A stretch of DNA of 64,000 nucleotides from positions 1,102,913-1,166,912 of the forward strand of contig NW_011887302.1 of NCBI RefSeq assembly GCF_000151315.2. The letters are read 5' to 3'. The notes beneath the pieces are model-generated. The model had not been told where the DNA came from. It did not search any database and worked only from the letters and a program-made list of their open reading frames with translations. Both the position numbers and the translations under genes were made by a program. Below, in pieces: positions 12,205-22,960 of the stretch. The number at the start of each line of letters is the position of its first letter. The first letter of the stretch is position 1. The DNA comes from Capsaspora owczarzaki ATCC 30864. Its lineage: Eukaryota > Opisthokonta > Filasterea.

Positions 12205-12383
12205 TCTAACCCTGCATAAAGTGATGCACCCCCTATCACCAAAAAGCTATTAAAAACCATTGTGATTTATTGTGATTTTTGGGCCCTTGGTCTTCCACTC
12301 AATTCTCATTCATTTTCAAAACCTTAAGAGAGCCGAAAACAGCTTTATTGAAAGATCACTCGATCACAGTGTGTCGCGCTAGA
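12205..12383 (+). repeat. right terminal direct repeat
   Basis: 179 bases matching the left repeat at 9056-9275 but lacking its palindromic insert. It has a short extra AAAAAGCTATT-like stretch near 12240. It is followed at once by CGTTC, the sequence that also precedes the left repeat. Confidence 0.85.
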
Positions 12384-12586
12384 CGTTCACTCAAAAACTC
12401 GACGAGTTGTGTTTTTTTTTTTGTTAAGAAGTTTGTTTCGAAAATTCAACAATTCTGAGCAATCGTTTTACTTTTTCCAATTCATTCTTCTTTCGTCCTT
12501 TCTTTTCTTCACTCTTCACTTTACTCTCTTCTTCTTTATCACTCTTTTCTTCTTCTTCTTCTTCTTGTTCTTCTTGTTCTTGCTGA

Positions 12587-13568
12587 ATGGCGAGCTTACT
12601 GCGGCGCGCAGGATCGGCAGCGCGGCATGCGAGCAGTGCGCTCCAGTCTGGCCTCGCGCACCAGCAGGGCTCCTCCGCCTCGGCCACCAACTCGACATTG
12701 TCCTCATCCTCATCATCTTCATCATCGCCGTCGTCAGCCTCCGCGCTGGGATCCGGATCGGCGGGTGGATTCTCGTCCGACTTCCCAGCGCCGCCCGTTG
12801 CCGTTGCGCCAATGCTCGCCCCGATGCCCTCGCAGTCGCAGCTGGACGACGAGGACGACACTGCCCAGCAGGCAGCGCTCAAGGCGTCGCTTGCCAACAA
12901 GCCCGTCGTCGACCTCATCCTCGCCATTGAGGACGCCAAGTCGCCCTCTGCGCAGATTGTCAGCGCGCTCTTTGATCTGGTAACCCCCTTCCGTCCATCA
13001 CTCTCCGTCCCATCTCCTATTCTCTCTTTTTCTCTCTTTCTCTATAACGTTGAGCTTGCATCTCAAACGCTGACTTGCTTTTTGCTGAACTTTTTTCAAT
13101 CGCAATGCTTCGTTCATACAACTTTTTTCTTGTTTTTTTGAACTTTTTTTTTTTTGTTTCTCGTTTTTGAGACTCGTTCAATGTTTCGGCTGACAAAAAC
13201 TCACTTTCAAGAACACGCAGACTTTTGAAGGTTGGATGCGCAGGCGGAGAGGGGGGGGGTAAGGAGAGCGGAAGGAGCTGAACGGGGAATTGGGGGAAAA
13301 AAGAGCGAGCTGGTTGTGATCGGGGGGAAAGCCGGGGAGGCCGTCGATCAGGGATGGATGTTGGACGTACCAGCATCTTGATCATCATGGATGAAAAAAC
13401 GGGCGGGGCGGGGAGTGTGGGGGAGAGAGAAGCGCGAGTCGGATTGGAGTGAATCCAATTCACTGAAGAAACGGCGTTAGAGACAATCAACCATCGCTCA
13501 GTCATGATGAAGAAGAAGATGGGATGCTTGGGGAATACTTACTGTGCGATTGTGATGTAAAGTGGCGT

Positions 13569-13608
<40 letters not shown>

Positions 13609-16600
13609 TGATCCGACGTAGAAACGCAACATTCTGAGAATGTGTGCAAATCTGAGCGTCTGCGAAACGGCTGATTTTGGTCATGCTCACCTCTCATCGC
13701 TTGTCTTTCAATTCTGTCATACTCCCCCGCAGCTCGTCGTCGGAGAGTTCCACCTGCACTCCAACTATGAAATTCGCGCGATCGATGCGCTGTACGTCCT
13801 CCTGGATGTTGCGCCGCACTGCTCCGTCAACGTGCAGGCCGAGATCTGGAACACGCTGATAGCCATTCTTGAAAAGAGCATTACGAATCTCGAGCTGTGC
13901 TCGCGGTGGGGTTTGATTGAGAAGCTTCTCGGTCGTATTCACGTCTTTAAGGACGACATTGCCCTCAGTAAGCGTGATTGGAGCGCATTTTTGACAGCGT
14001 CAACATGTGCCTTTCGAAACACACACACCATTTTGTTTTTGCGCTGACTACATTTCTATTTCTTGTTGTTCTTCGCAGCCAAAGTTCTACAGCTGGTGGA
14101 AGTGCTCGGTCGCTATTGCATTTCCGTTCGCGAGCTTCGCAGCATTCTTCGTACCCTGAAGAGCTCCGACCAAAAGCTTCGTGTAAGTGAAGTGCAAAAG
14201 AGATGTAGCCGATGAAATTGATGCTGACTAACCTCGTTTTGTGGCTTTTTTGTTGCATTCGCAGCCTCGTTTCTCTGTCAAGCTCATGAACGTGTTGCGT
14301 TCGATGGCACAAGAAGAGCGTCCAAATGTCTACTTTCACTTTTCAGGCAACCAGTCTGTAAGTGTGCAATGGTCGTGTCCATAACGCACCGTTGCGACTC
14401 AACGTTTTTTTGTTTGTTTGTTTGTTTGTTTGTTTGTTTGTTTGTTTGTTTGTTTGTTTGTTTGTTTGTTTGTTTGTTTGTTTGTTTGTTTGTTTGTTTG
14501 TTTGTTTGTTTGTGTGTTTGTTTGTTTGTTTGTTTTTGTTTTTGTTTTTTGTTTTTGCTCCGACACATCCAGGGCATCATGCTGCCATGCGTGACCAAGT
14601 GGCCCTACCAAACGGGATTCACTTTCTCGACATGGTTCCGAATCGAACCGCCGGATCCAGAGCTCCTGAAACAGCGACTCGAGAAACCAAAGCCGTATCT
14701 CTACTGGTAACTACTTTCGTTGAACGTGGCTGCTGCGCTGCTGGACAAGCACTTCCCTCCCCCACTTCTCCTTCCCCTCGCTCATCGCATTTGATCCAAC
14801 AGCTTCAAAACAGACAAGGGCTTGGGCTACTCGGGCCACTTTGATGGCAAGAAACTCACCATCTCGTTCAAGCTGTCCATGGGCAAAATCACGTCCGATT
14901 GCGATGTGCCGTTCGACTTTGAGCCGCGTCAGTGGTACATGTTCACTGCCGTTCACAACTACCGCCGCATCGGCAGCAGCGAGTTGATGTGCTACGTCAA
15001 CGGGCAGTTGGTGTTGAAGTGCGACATCAAGTTTGTCACCACTACGGATGTAAGCGGGGGTTTGTTTGATTCGAATGGCAGGCTCGAGGCGCGAAGCGGA
15101 GAAAGCTGAGAGCTCATTTTTGTCCTTCTTGTGTTTTGTCCTGTGCTTTTTCCGTGTTTTTTTTTTTCTTTCTTTCCCGTCGGTTTTGGACAGCTCTTCA
15201 CCCATTGCTTCCTCGGAACAAGCACCACGCCCTCCGTTCGCACATCCTTTTGCGGCCAGATTGGTGCCACGTACGTGTTCAACGACGCCCTGTCCTCGGC
15301 GCAGGTGGCTGCCATCCACGCACTCAAGTCTGATTACATGAGCAACTTCCGACAAGCCACGGAGAGCAGCGTGCCGCTCACGACTGTCCACCGCAAGACC
15401 CTCTTTGATGGTGGGCGCTTGACGAGCGCCATCATGTTCACCTACAACCCAAAGGCGGTTTCCGGCAACGTGTGCTTTGAGTGCTCTCCCAACGACGCCA
15501 ACCAATGGTTTTCGGCAGAATCCTCTGGTGCCATCCTGCTGAACGGCTCTCGCACCGTCGTGACGCACTCCTACCACCATGCGCTCGAGTCCATCGGCGG
15601 CATCCAAACGCTCTTCCCGCTCGTCTCTCAGTTCGACCATGCCGATCAGCCGCGCGATGGCGCGCTTGGCATTGTGTACGAGCCCGATCCCGCGTACAGT
15701 CTCACGCTGCTGTCGCTCTTTGCCGAAACGCTGGCAGCGTCAACCACGTCTCAGTCCCAGCTTGATCAACATCGCGGGTTTACCGTTCTGGCGCATCTCC
15801 TGGACGACGTGCTACCGACCAACATGTCGCGTCAGGTGCTCGAGGTGTTGCTGCAGCTCGCGCAGTCGCTGCGCAAGGCCGCCGAGACAAACAGTTTGGC
15901 GGCGCAGTCGCTCTTCCGCGACTTGTTTGATCAGGTGCTCTTCCGCTTCAACTTGTGGATTTGCTCGGATGTCGCCGTCCAGAAGCGTCTGCTCGGCGTG
16001 CTCGCCAGCGACCTCGTTCGGACTGAATCGGTCAACGTGCGGTCGCTCATTGGCGTGCAGCGTCTCATGGATCTCATTTCCAATTTCTTCTGGCTGCCCG
16101 ATCCAGCAACCGCAGCAGCAGCAGCGGCCATCAGTGCGACAACAGAGCCTCCCGCCTCCCGAGCTGAACCAGCGCCCGACAATGAGGATGAGACTCAGTC
16201 ACCGACAGGCGCGGCGCGCTACCAACTCGCTGGCCAACCCGTCCTCCATCCAGTCACGAAACGCGCGGTGGCGCAGCGTCCCAACACGTCGGATATCGTC
16301 GAGCTGCGCATGATTGTGCTGACCATCATCAAGCAGCTTGTGCTTGACGGCTCTGGAATCACTGCCGACGAGCTGAGCGCCATTTTGAACTACATTGTCG
16401 CCAACTTGAGCATCAACCAAGAGTGGCATGTGATTGATGCGGTTGAGCTCATCCTGACCCTGATGTGCGACCACCCGGAGCCCATTCTCGGACTCTTTGA
16501 GCAGCAGAACGGCATTCAAGTTGCGCTGTCACTCTTGTCCGCGAAATCCGTGCCCGTCCGTGGCTTTGGCCTGAAAATTCTGGGCAAGCTGCTCAGTTGG

Positions 16601-19600
16601 CTGCCCACCAAGCGCGCTGACAAGCTCATTCAGCAGCACCAGCTCTTCTCCCTGATTAGCACCACCCTGAGCATGTACTCGACCGAGCTCGACAAGACCA
16701 CGTACAATGCCCTGTTTGAAATCATGCTCAATCAAGTCACCAAGCAGCTTGTGCCAGACCGCTTCGTGTCGCGCGACGCCACGTCCAGAATTGCGCACCC
16801 GGGCGTTCTTCGCACCCTGTTTGATCTCGTCACCCACGATTCGAGCAGCGCCGGCACGACGACGCTCTTCCGGCTGCTGGGCGATCTCGTCATGCTGCTG
16901 AGTCACGAACCCGACAACCGCCGCATCTTCCTCGCCTTCCCAAATTGGCAAAACTGGTTTGTCACCTTCCTCAAGTCTGTGACTCGCGTCCAGGATTGCG
17001 GATTCTCGGCCCACCACCTCGTCAACCCTGCCGCTGCTCATAGCTCGGTGTTGGTGGTATCCGGAAATCGCCAATCAGCAGCGCCTGCTTCGGCCCGGCC
17101 AGCCTCGCCAACGCCCCCTCCTGCCGATCCTTCCTCCAGCTCTGACGCCTCTCTGCCGCCCACACCGACGCCGCCCGGTGCTGCTGCTGCCGCTCAGTCC
17201 TTCTCGGGCTCTGCGGCCCCTGCCGCCATTGTCGCCTCAGCCGCCCAAGAAAACCTCCAATGCGCTGAGCTGATTTGCACCCTCTTCCGTGTCCTCTTGT
17301 GCCATGCGCTCAAGAATGAGCGCGAAGGCTACCAGGTGTGGGTGGACACCATTGCCGTTTTCAAGCACGAAGATTTGAGCAACTCCGTGCTCACCTTCCC
17401 AGAGCTGCACTTCCGCTTCATTTGCGACGTTCTGTTGGCGGTCGAGGCCGACATGCAAGCCTGGCGCACCAACGACAAAAAGTCTGGCGCCGACTTTGTC
17501 AACATGCGCGAAAACAGCCTCTTTGTGTTCAACGTGGCCTTTTTCGTTTCGATCGTTGCCGAGAACGTGCTCACGCTGAAGGACGCATACGCGGCGTTAC
17601 TGACGGTTTGCTCCAAGCCGACTTCAGCCTCACCCTCCGCGGCGAACGCAAACCTGTCGGGGCAGACCGCTCCAGGTTTGGCGCCTCCAGCAAGCGAGCG
17701 TAGCGAACGCAGCGAACGCTCCTCTGGCATGTCTGCAGCTGGCGCCATTGTCGGTGCCATTGGCGGTGCGTTGGGCGGTGCGTGGTCGACGCTGGGTGCC
17801 GTTGCCGCCAACACGGCCTCGGGCGGCAGTTCCAATACCGTCCCTGGCGTGACATCCGTCACTGGCACCAGCTTGTTTTCGCGTAATCGGCCGAGCAATC
17901 TTTTCGAGACGGCTCCCAATTCCGCCGAAGACAACAGCGAAGAGCCCAGCTTCTACGACAGCCGTGCCATGCTCATGGTCAACATGGCAAGCGAGTCTGG
18001 CGCGACTGCAGGCTTGATTGCTGGGGCCGAACCCACAGATCCAACAACGGAAGACGCGGACGAACAAGACCTGGATGCTTCCGACAAGACAAGTGCGACA
18101 ATCGAGAGCGCCTCCTCGCGACCCGTGCTTGATGTTCAGCCCCTTGTCACCCGTCTCATCCATCTTGTCGATCTGCTCGTGTTTGCCAGCACAATCAGCT
18201 ACGATCAGCTCGAGACACGTCGCGGAATGAGCATTGGCGGCATTCTGCGGCAATGCCTCCGCCTCGTTTGCTGCCGGATTCAAACACAGCTGACTGCCAG
18301 CATCAGCACCCAAACCGCTGGCGATGCGACGCCGGCCGCGATGACCAACCGCTACCTCGAGCTCGATGCGCATCTGCTGCGCCTGTCCGAGCTGCGTCGC
18401 CAACTGGTCGAGGTCATGATGGGACACGAGAGCGAGCGCTTCCACCGTCTGCAGCACTATCTCATGATCCGCCTCAAGGAGCAAGAATCCAAGATTGACA
18501 ACCTGCGCTGCGTCCTCGATCGCATGGACGTCAAGCGACTCCGCGCCATCGTCTACCGCGACATGGATGGCCATCTGCGTCAAGCGCAGCAGTTGCTCTT
18601 GGCAGAGCTGCAATTCCTCTCGGTCATTATCGTCAGCGAGTACAAGAGCATTCTGGACCCGAGCAACTCAGATCCCAACGTTCCCGATGACGATGGCAGC
18701 CTCATGACGTCCCGCATCGAGGCGGCCTTCAGCAGCGTGACGCCGCTCATTCACGAGAGCTGCACGGACTTTAAGCCCTTCCTGTCCAAGGCGTTCGTCA
18801 CGCCCTCTGGCACTGAGCTGATCACCAAAGAGTCGCCCTGCCTGCGCGCCGCTGCATCCGTCATCGAGGTCGTCATGGCCCTGACGTCGAGCGACTGGCA
18901 GCGCTGTCTTCGCGACGTGGCCGAGCAGGCGTACCGCGACATGGTGTTGGAAGGCCAGCACCTTGCCGCGCGTTACGAACGAGAGCTGCGTTTGCGCTCC
19001 TCCAATGCCCAGCTGGCGATTCAAGCGGCCGCATCGATCGAGTTGGAAGCCCAGTCGTCGTCCATGTTTGCCATCAACAAGTTCCTGGGCATGACCTTTG
19101 CCGACGAAGCGAATCGTCTGGTTGCCGCGCAGGCTGCATTGCGCCGCGGCACCACCACGGCCTCTCGCGTGTACGCCAAGGTGTTTGACTTGCTGACCAA
19201 CGAGAACGGTCCGTGGGGCTTGCCGGCCGACAGTGCGGAACAGAAGCCAATCACCTTCATGAAGCTCGACTCTACGGAAGACGCCCTGCGTCGCCGTGCT
19301 CGCCTGGTCCCCAACCGCTACGGCAGCGATCATCAGGAAGCCATCCTCCTGATCGAGTCCACCAACAACGACGCTGACAACGCGGGCGCGGTTTCTCCCG
19401 GCGTCGAGCCCATTACGGTCGGCGGCGCTATGGCTGCAATGCGCGCCGCAACCAAGCTCAAGCTGGCACTCAAAGCCAAGACCGCTACTGCTGCGCACGA
19501 CGATGACATGCCCTTCGACGACGATAGCATGAATGACTCGATGAACGAGCTGCCCGCCGCCTCGTCGTCCAGCGCTGCTGCAGCGTCGCCCGCGTCTTCC

Positions 19601-21629
19601 TCGAGCACGCCCGCGAGCTCGCATGGCACTGCGAACGGCGCTGCGGGCTCGGCCTCGGCAACTGCCACCAGTGCACCCCCAGCAGCGACGCCGGCTTTGC
19701 CGCAGCTGGGAGGCGCCGACCCGTTGGCAAGCACCGCAGGGAAGCGCGTCTTGCTCAGCGCACCTTGCGAAATGATTACGCCAGGTGGCAAAATCCCAGG
19801 CACATTCAAGATTGTCACGGGCATGTTCTCCTTCACGGCCGACGAGGATAGTGCGGCGTTCAAGGAGCTGCAGCAGAATCCGTACCGTGTCTATCTGGAC
19901 GTGGTTCATGGCCAATGGACGTTTGATGAAGTGACGATCGTCTACCCACGCCGCTACATGCTGCGCCACTCTGCCATAGAAGTCTTCCTGAGCAACCACA
20001 CCACGCTGATGGTCAACTTTGCTGATCGCCGCGTTGCACGCCGCGCGCTGCGCGCACTCCCGAATCTGGCGAGCGGCACGGAAGCCACGCTGGGAAGCAA
20101 CTTCCGCGAGGCTGCTCGTGGCGGCCTTGCTGCCATGATGACGACCGGCGCGACTGGTGCAGGTGCTGGAGCAGGCGCGGGTGCGAACGCGACCAACGCC
20201 GGTGCCGTTAGCGGTGGCGGCCTGTCGAACGGAAGCTCGGCGTCCTCCATGTGGGCCCGCATCTTCCTGCGCTCGGATGCGACTGCGCGCTGGCAACGCC
20301 GTGAAATTTCCAACTTTGAGTACCTGATGCTGCTCAACACCATGGCAGGCCGCTCGTTCAACGATCTCAACCAGTACCCAGTCTTCCCGTGGGTCTTGAC
20401 CGACTACGAGTCGGAAAATCTTGACTTGAAAGACCCGTCCGTGTTCCGCGACTTGTCCAAGCCTATTGGTGCGCTCAATCCCACTCGGCTTGAGACCTTT
20501 GTGGAGCGGTTTGAGTCGTGGGAGGACGAGGAGGTGCCTGCCTTCCACTACGGCTCGCACTACTCTGCGGCTGGCTATGTGCTGTTCTGGCTGATTCGGC
20601 TCGAGCCATTTAGCACCCTGTTCTTGAATCTGCAGGGCGGCCACTTTGACCACGCCGGCCGCACATTCGCGTCGGTGGGACAGGCTTGGCGCAACTGCAT
20701 GGACTCGACGACCGATGTCAAAGAGCTGATTCCCGAGCTGTACTCGTTGCCCGAGATGCTCGTCAACGCCAACAAGTACCCCTTCGGCAAAGACGATGAC
20801 GGCGCGACTGTGGACAACGTCACGCTGCCTCCCTGGGCGCATGGCAGCTCGGAGGAGTTTGTGCGTTTGCACCGCGAGGCTCTCGAGAGCGACTACGTCT
20901 CGGAGCACCTCCACGAGTGGATTGATCTCATTTTCGGTTACAAGCAACGAGGGCCCGAGGCTGAGAAGGCCGTCAACGTCTTTTACTATCTCACGTACGA
21001 CGGCGCAGTCGACATTGACGCCATTTCCGACCCCGTCATGCGTCAAGCGGTGGAGCAGCAAATTGCCAGCTTTGGGCAGACTCCTTGCAAGCTGCTCAAC
21101 ACTCCTCATCCTCGTCGTGGCGATGTAAGTTGAATGACGACGGAGGAGGAAGGGTTTTTGCTGTTTGTGTTGAGAGTTGCATTGTTTCTCACCATTTTTG
21201 TTTGTTGTTGTTGCTTTTTTTTTGTTGTTGTTGTTGCTGTTGTTGCTGCTGTTGCTGCTGTTGCAACCTATTGCAGTTGGACGCTGCCGCTGCCGCCCAG
21301 GCTGCTGGAAGCAATGCGACCGCAGGTGCAGCAAAGGCAGTCACTCCCTCGGAAAGCACGAGCCACTGGAACGCCGAGTCTTTGCACAGCCCGCTGCTCA
21401 AGTTGCCAATCACCAGCGATGATCCCGTGTGCTTTGTGACTGGCAATGTGAATCTCAAGTCCATTGTGACTGTGAGCACCTCGCGCATGTTTGGGTCGCA
21501 CACCTGGACCTACAACGCACCTGCGACCATGGAAGAAGGCGATCTGGCCTTCGATCTGATGCTCGATCCAGTGCTGGGTATGTTGGCAACTCAAAGATTG
21601 GGGTTTTGTGTGCACCGTTACGTTTGCTA

Positions 21630-21662
<33 letters not shown>

Positions 21663-22720
21663 GCCTTCTTTGTATCGTCCGACAATCTCTCATTTCACAA
21701 CACCCTACAGAGGAGCAGACGTCCGGCGAGCCGGTCGCGCACTCCAGCATTGTGCGCCGTCTGCCAGAACCGCTGGATCAGCGCATTGCGGTGTCGTCCC
21801 GCTGCTTTGCCACCTCGGCGGACAACTCGGTGCTTGTGACCTGCGGGTACTGGGACAATAGCTTCAAGTGCTACGCACTCGACAGCGGAAAGTTGCTGCA
21901 GAGCGTCCACTCGCATCGAGACGTCGTTACGTGCATGGCAATGTCCGCAGATGGGACACTGCTTGTGACTGGCTCGCGCGACTCGACCGTGCGCGTCTGG
22001 CCGTGGAGCACCAAGAAGCAACGGTGTGCCGACCAGCCGTCGTCCACCCTTTTCGGCCACGAACACATGGTTTCGTGCATTGCCGTCAGTACTTCGTTTG
22101 ACTTGGTTGCGAGCGGCTCGCGCGATGTCGTGCTGCTGCACACCATTGGTGGTGACTTTTTGCGCTCGCTGCGCCACCCGTGCTTCCGCCGCGTTGTGCT
22201 GGTGTGCATCTCGCCCAAGAATGGGTCTGTCACCGTTGCTTACTCGGACAAGGGTGGCGCGCTGGCTCTGTTCTCCATGAACGGCAAGCTGCTGGCGACA
22301 GAAGACCTGGACGAAACGGTCAACGCCATGTGCCACGACAAGAATGGCGACTTTTTGTTCACTGGCGGTGCCCGGAGCTGCCTGATGGTGAAGCACGCCT
22401 TCTCCTTGAAGCACGTTCACATTTATGCTTCCAACCACAGTCCACTCTGTTCGATCGCTCTGACGTCGGATGAGCGCTACGTCCTCTCGGGTCTGGAGTC
22501 GGGTCTGTTGGTTGTGAACTCTGTCGATTTCTCGACGTGGCGACGCGATGCGTTCGAGCCGCATTCGGCGCTAATCCCGCAAGAGCAAGCGTCCGTGCTG
22601 CAAGACTTGCAAGAGCGTGATGTCAAGCGCAAGAAGCTTCAACACGATCAGCTGTTTGTTCAGCAGCAGAAGCTTTTGGCTCGGCCCAACAGTGTGGCTG
22701 AAGTGCGTGCGGCGTTGTGA
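12587..22720 (+). CDS. neurobeachin/LRBA-like BEACH protein, complete
   Basis: Second BEACH-family gene, apparently full length (2,815 residues). Exons: 12587-12979, 13733-13967, 14079-14182, 14265-14357, 14573-14706, 14803-15049, 15194-21124, 21277-21577, 21711-22720; all phases agree. The start MASLLRRAGSA is the first ATG of the open exon. Domains in order: disordered Ser-rich head; armadillo-like N-terminal region; a concanavalin A-like/LamG domain in the exons at 14573-15350; a long helical middle region of the kind annotated DUF4704 in neurobeachins; disordered linkers; PH-like domain (about 19740-20110); BEACH domain (about 20260-21120, with NDLNQYPVFPWVL and SEHLHEWIDLIFGYKQ); WD40 repeats from about 21780 to the end. 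Animal neurobeachins act in post-Golgi membrane traffic and as PKA anchors; I did not find an anchoring helix. It lies in the same orientation as the BEACH gene at 1-5377. Confidence 0.95.
13571..13603 (+). repeat. (GA)n microsatellite in intron
   Basis: About 16 GA units inside the 753-base first intron of the BEACH gene at 12587-22720. Confidence 0.95.
14408..14533 (+). repeat. (TTTG)n tandem repeat in intron
   Basis: About 30 tandem TTTG units with rare interruptions fill most of the 215-base intron between 14358 and 14572. It sits upstream of the acceptor, where it may serve as an unusual polypyrimidine-like tract. Confidence 0.95.
21632..21661 (+). repeat. 30-base poly-T tract in intron
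   Basis: Uninterrupted T run in the 133-base last intron of the BEACH gene, about 50 bases before the acceptor at 21709-21710. Confidence 0.95.
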
Positions 22721-22960
22721 GCGCGTGTCTCGTGGCTATCTTTTGTTGTTGTTTTTGTTTGGGTTTTGGCCGATATGGATTGTTTGGACTATCCATGTTG
22801 TGTTTGTGAATGTCCGGAATACGATACCATTAAGTGGATAAAAATGCATTGATACAACAGACAGATGCTAAGAAGTACATAGAAAAAAACAAACCAACAA
22901 AAAAAAAAATAAACAATCACGATTCACAATGATGCGAGATTTTCCAGCCGCTGGCGAGAA

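Larger units (their letters stand above)
9056..12383. mobile_element. insertion-like unit with terminal direct repeats and 5-bp target duplication
   Basis: A 3.3-kb unit bounded by two direct repeats (9056-9275 and 12205-12383). Each repeat begins TCTAACCC and ends GCGCTAGA, so the ends carry a 4-bp inverted TCTA/TAGA. The unit is flanked by CGTTC at 9051-9055 and at 12384-12388, which looks like a target-site duplication. Inside are two minus-strand genes that resemble each other in their C-terminal parts. No reverse transcriptase, integrase, protease or transposase was recognised, and I could not identify a primer-binding site or purine tract. An LTR-type non-autonomous element is the closest architecture; a tandem gene duplication sharing 3' flanks is the alternative. 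The repeats are nearly identical outside a few indels, so the insertion seems fairly young. The unit as a whole looks partly decayed. Confidence 0.55.

Noticed and set aside
14362-14844. Open frames rich in Phe-Val-Cys-Leu across 14400-14540
   Set aside because: They are translations of the intronic TTTG repeat.
18668-21334. Long minus-strand open frame (888 codons) opposite the second BEACH gene
   Set aside because: It is the antisense shadow of a strongly conserved GC-rich coding exon; its composition is Arg/His/Gln-rich and no domain is visible.
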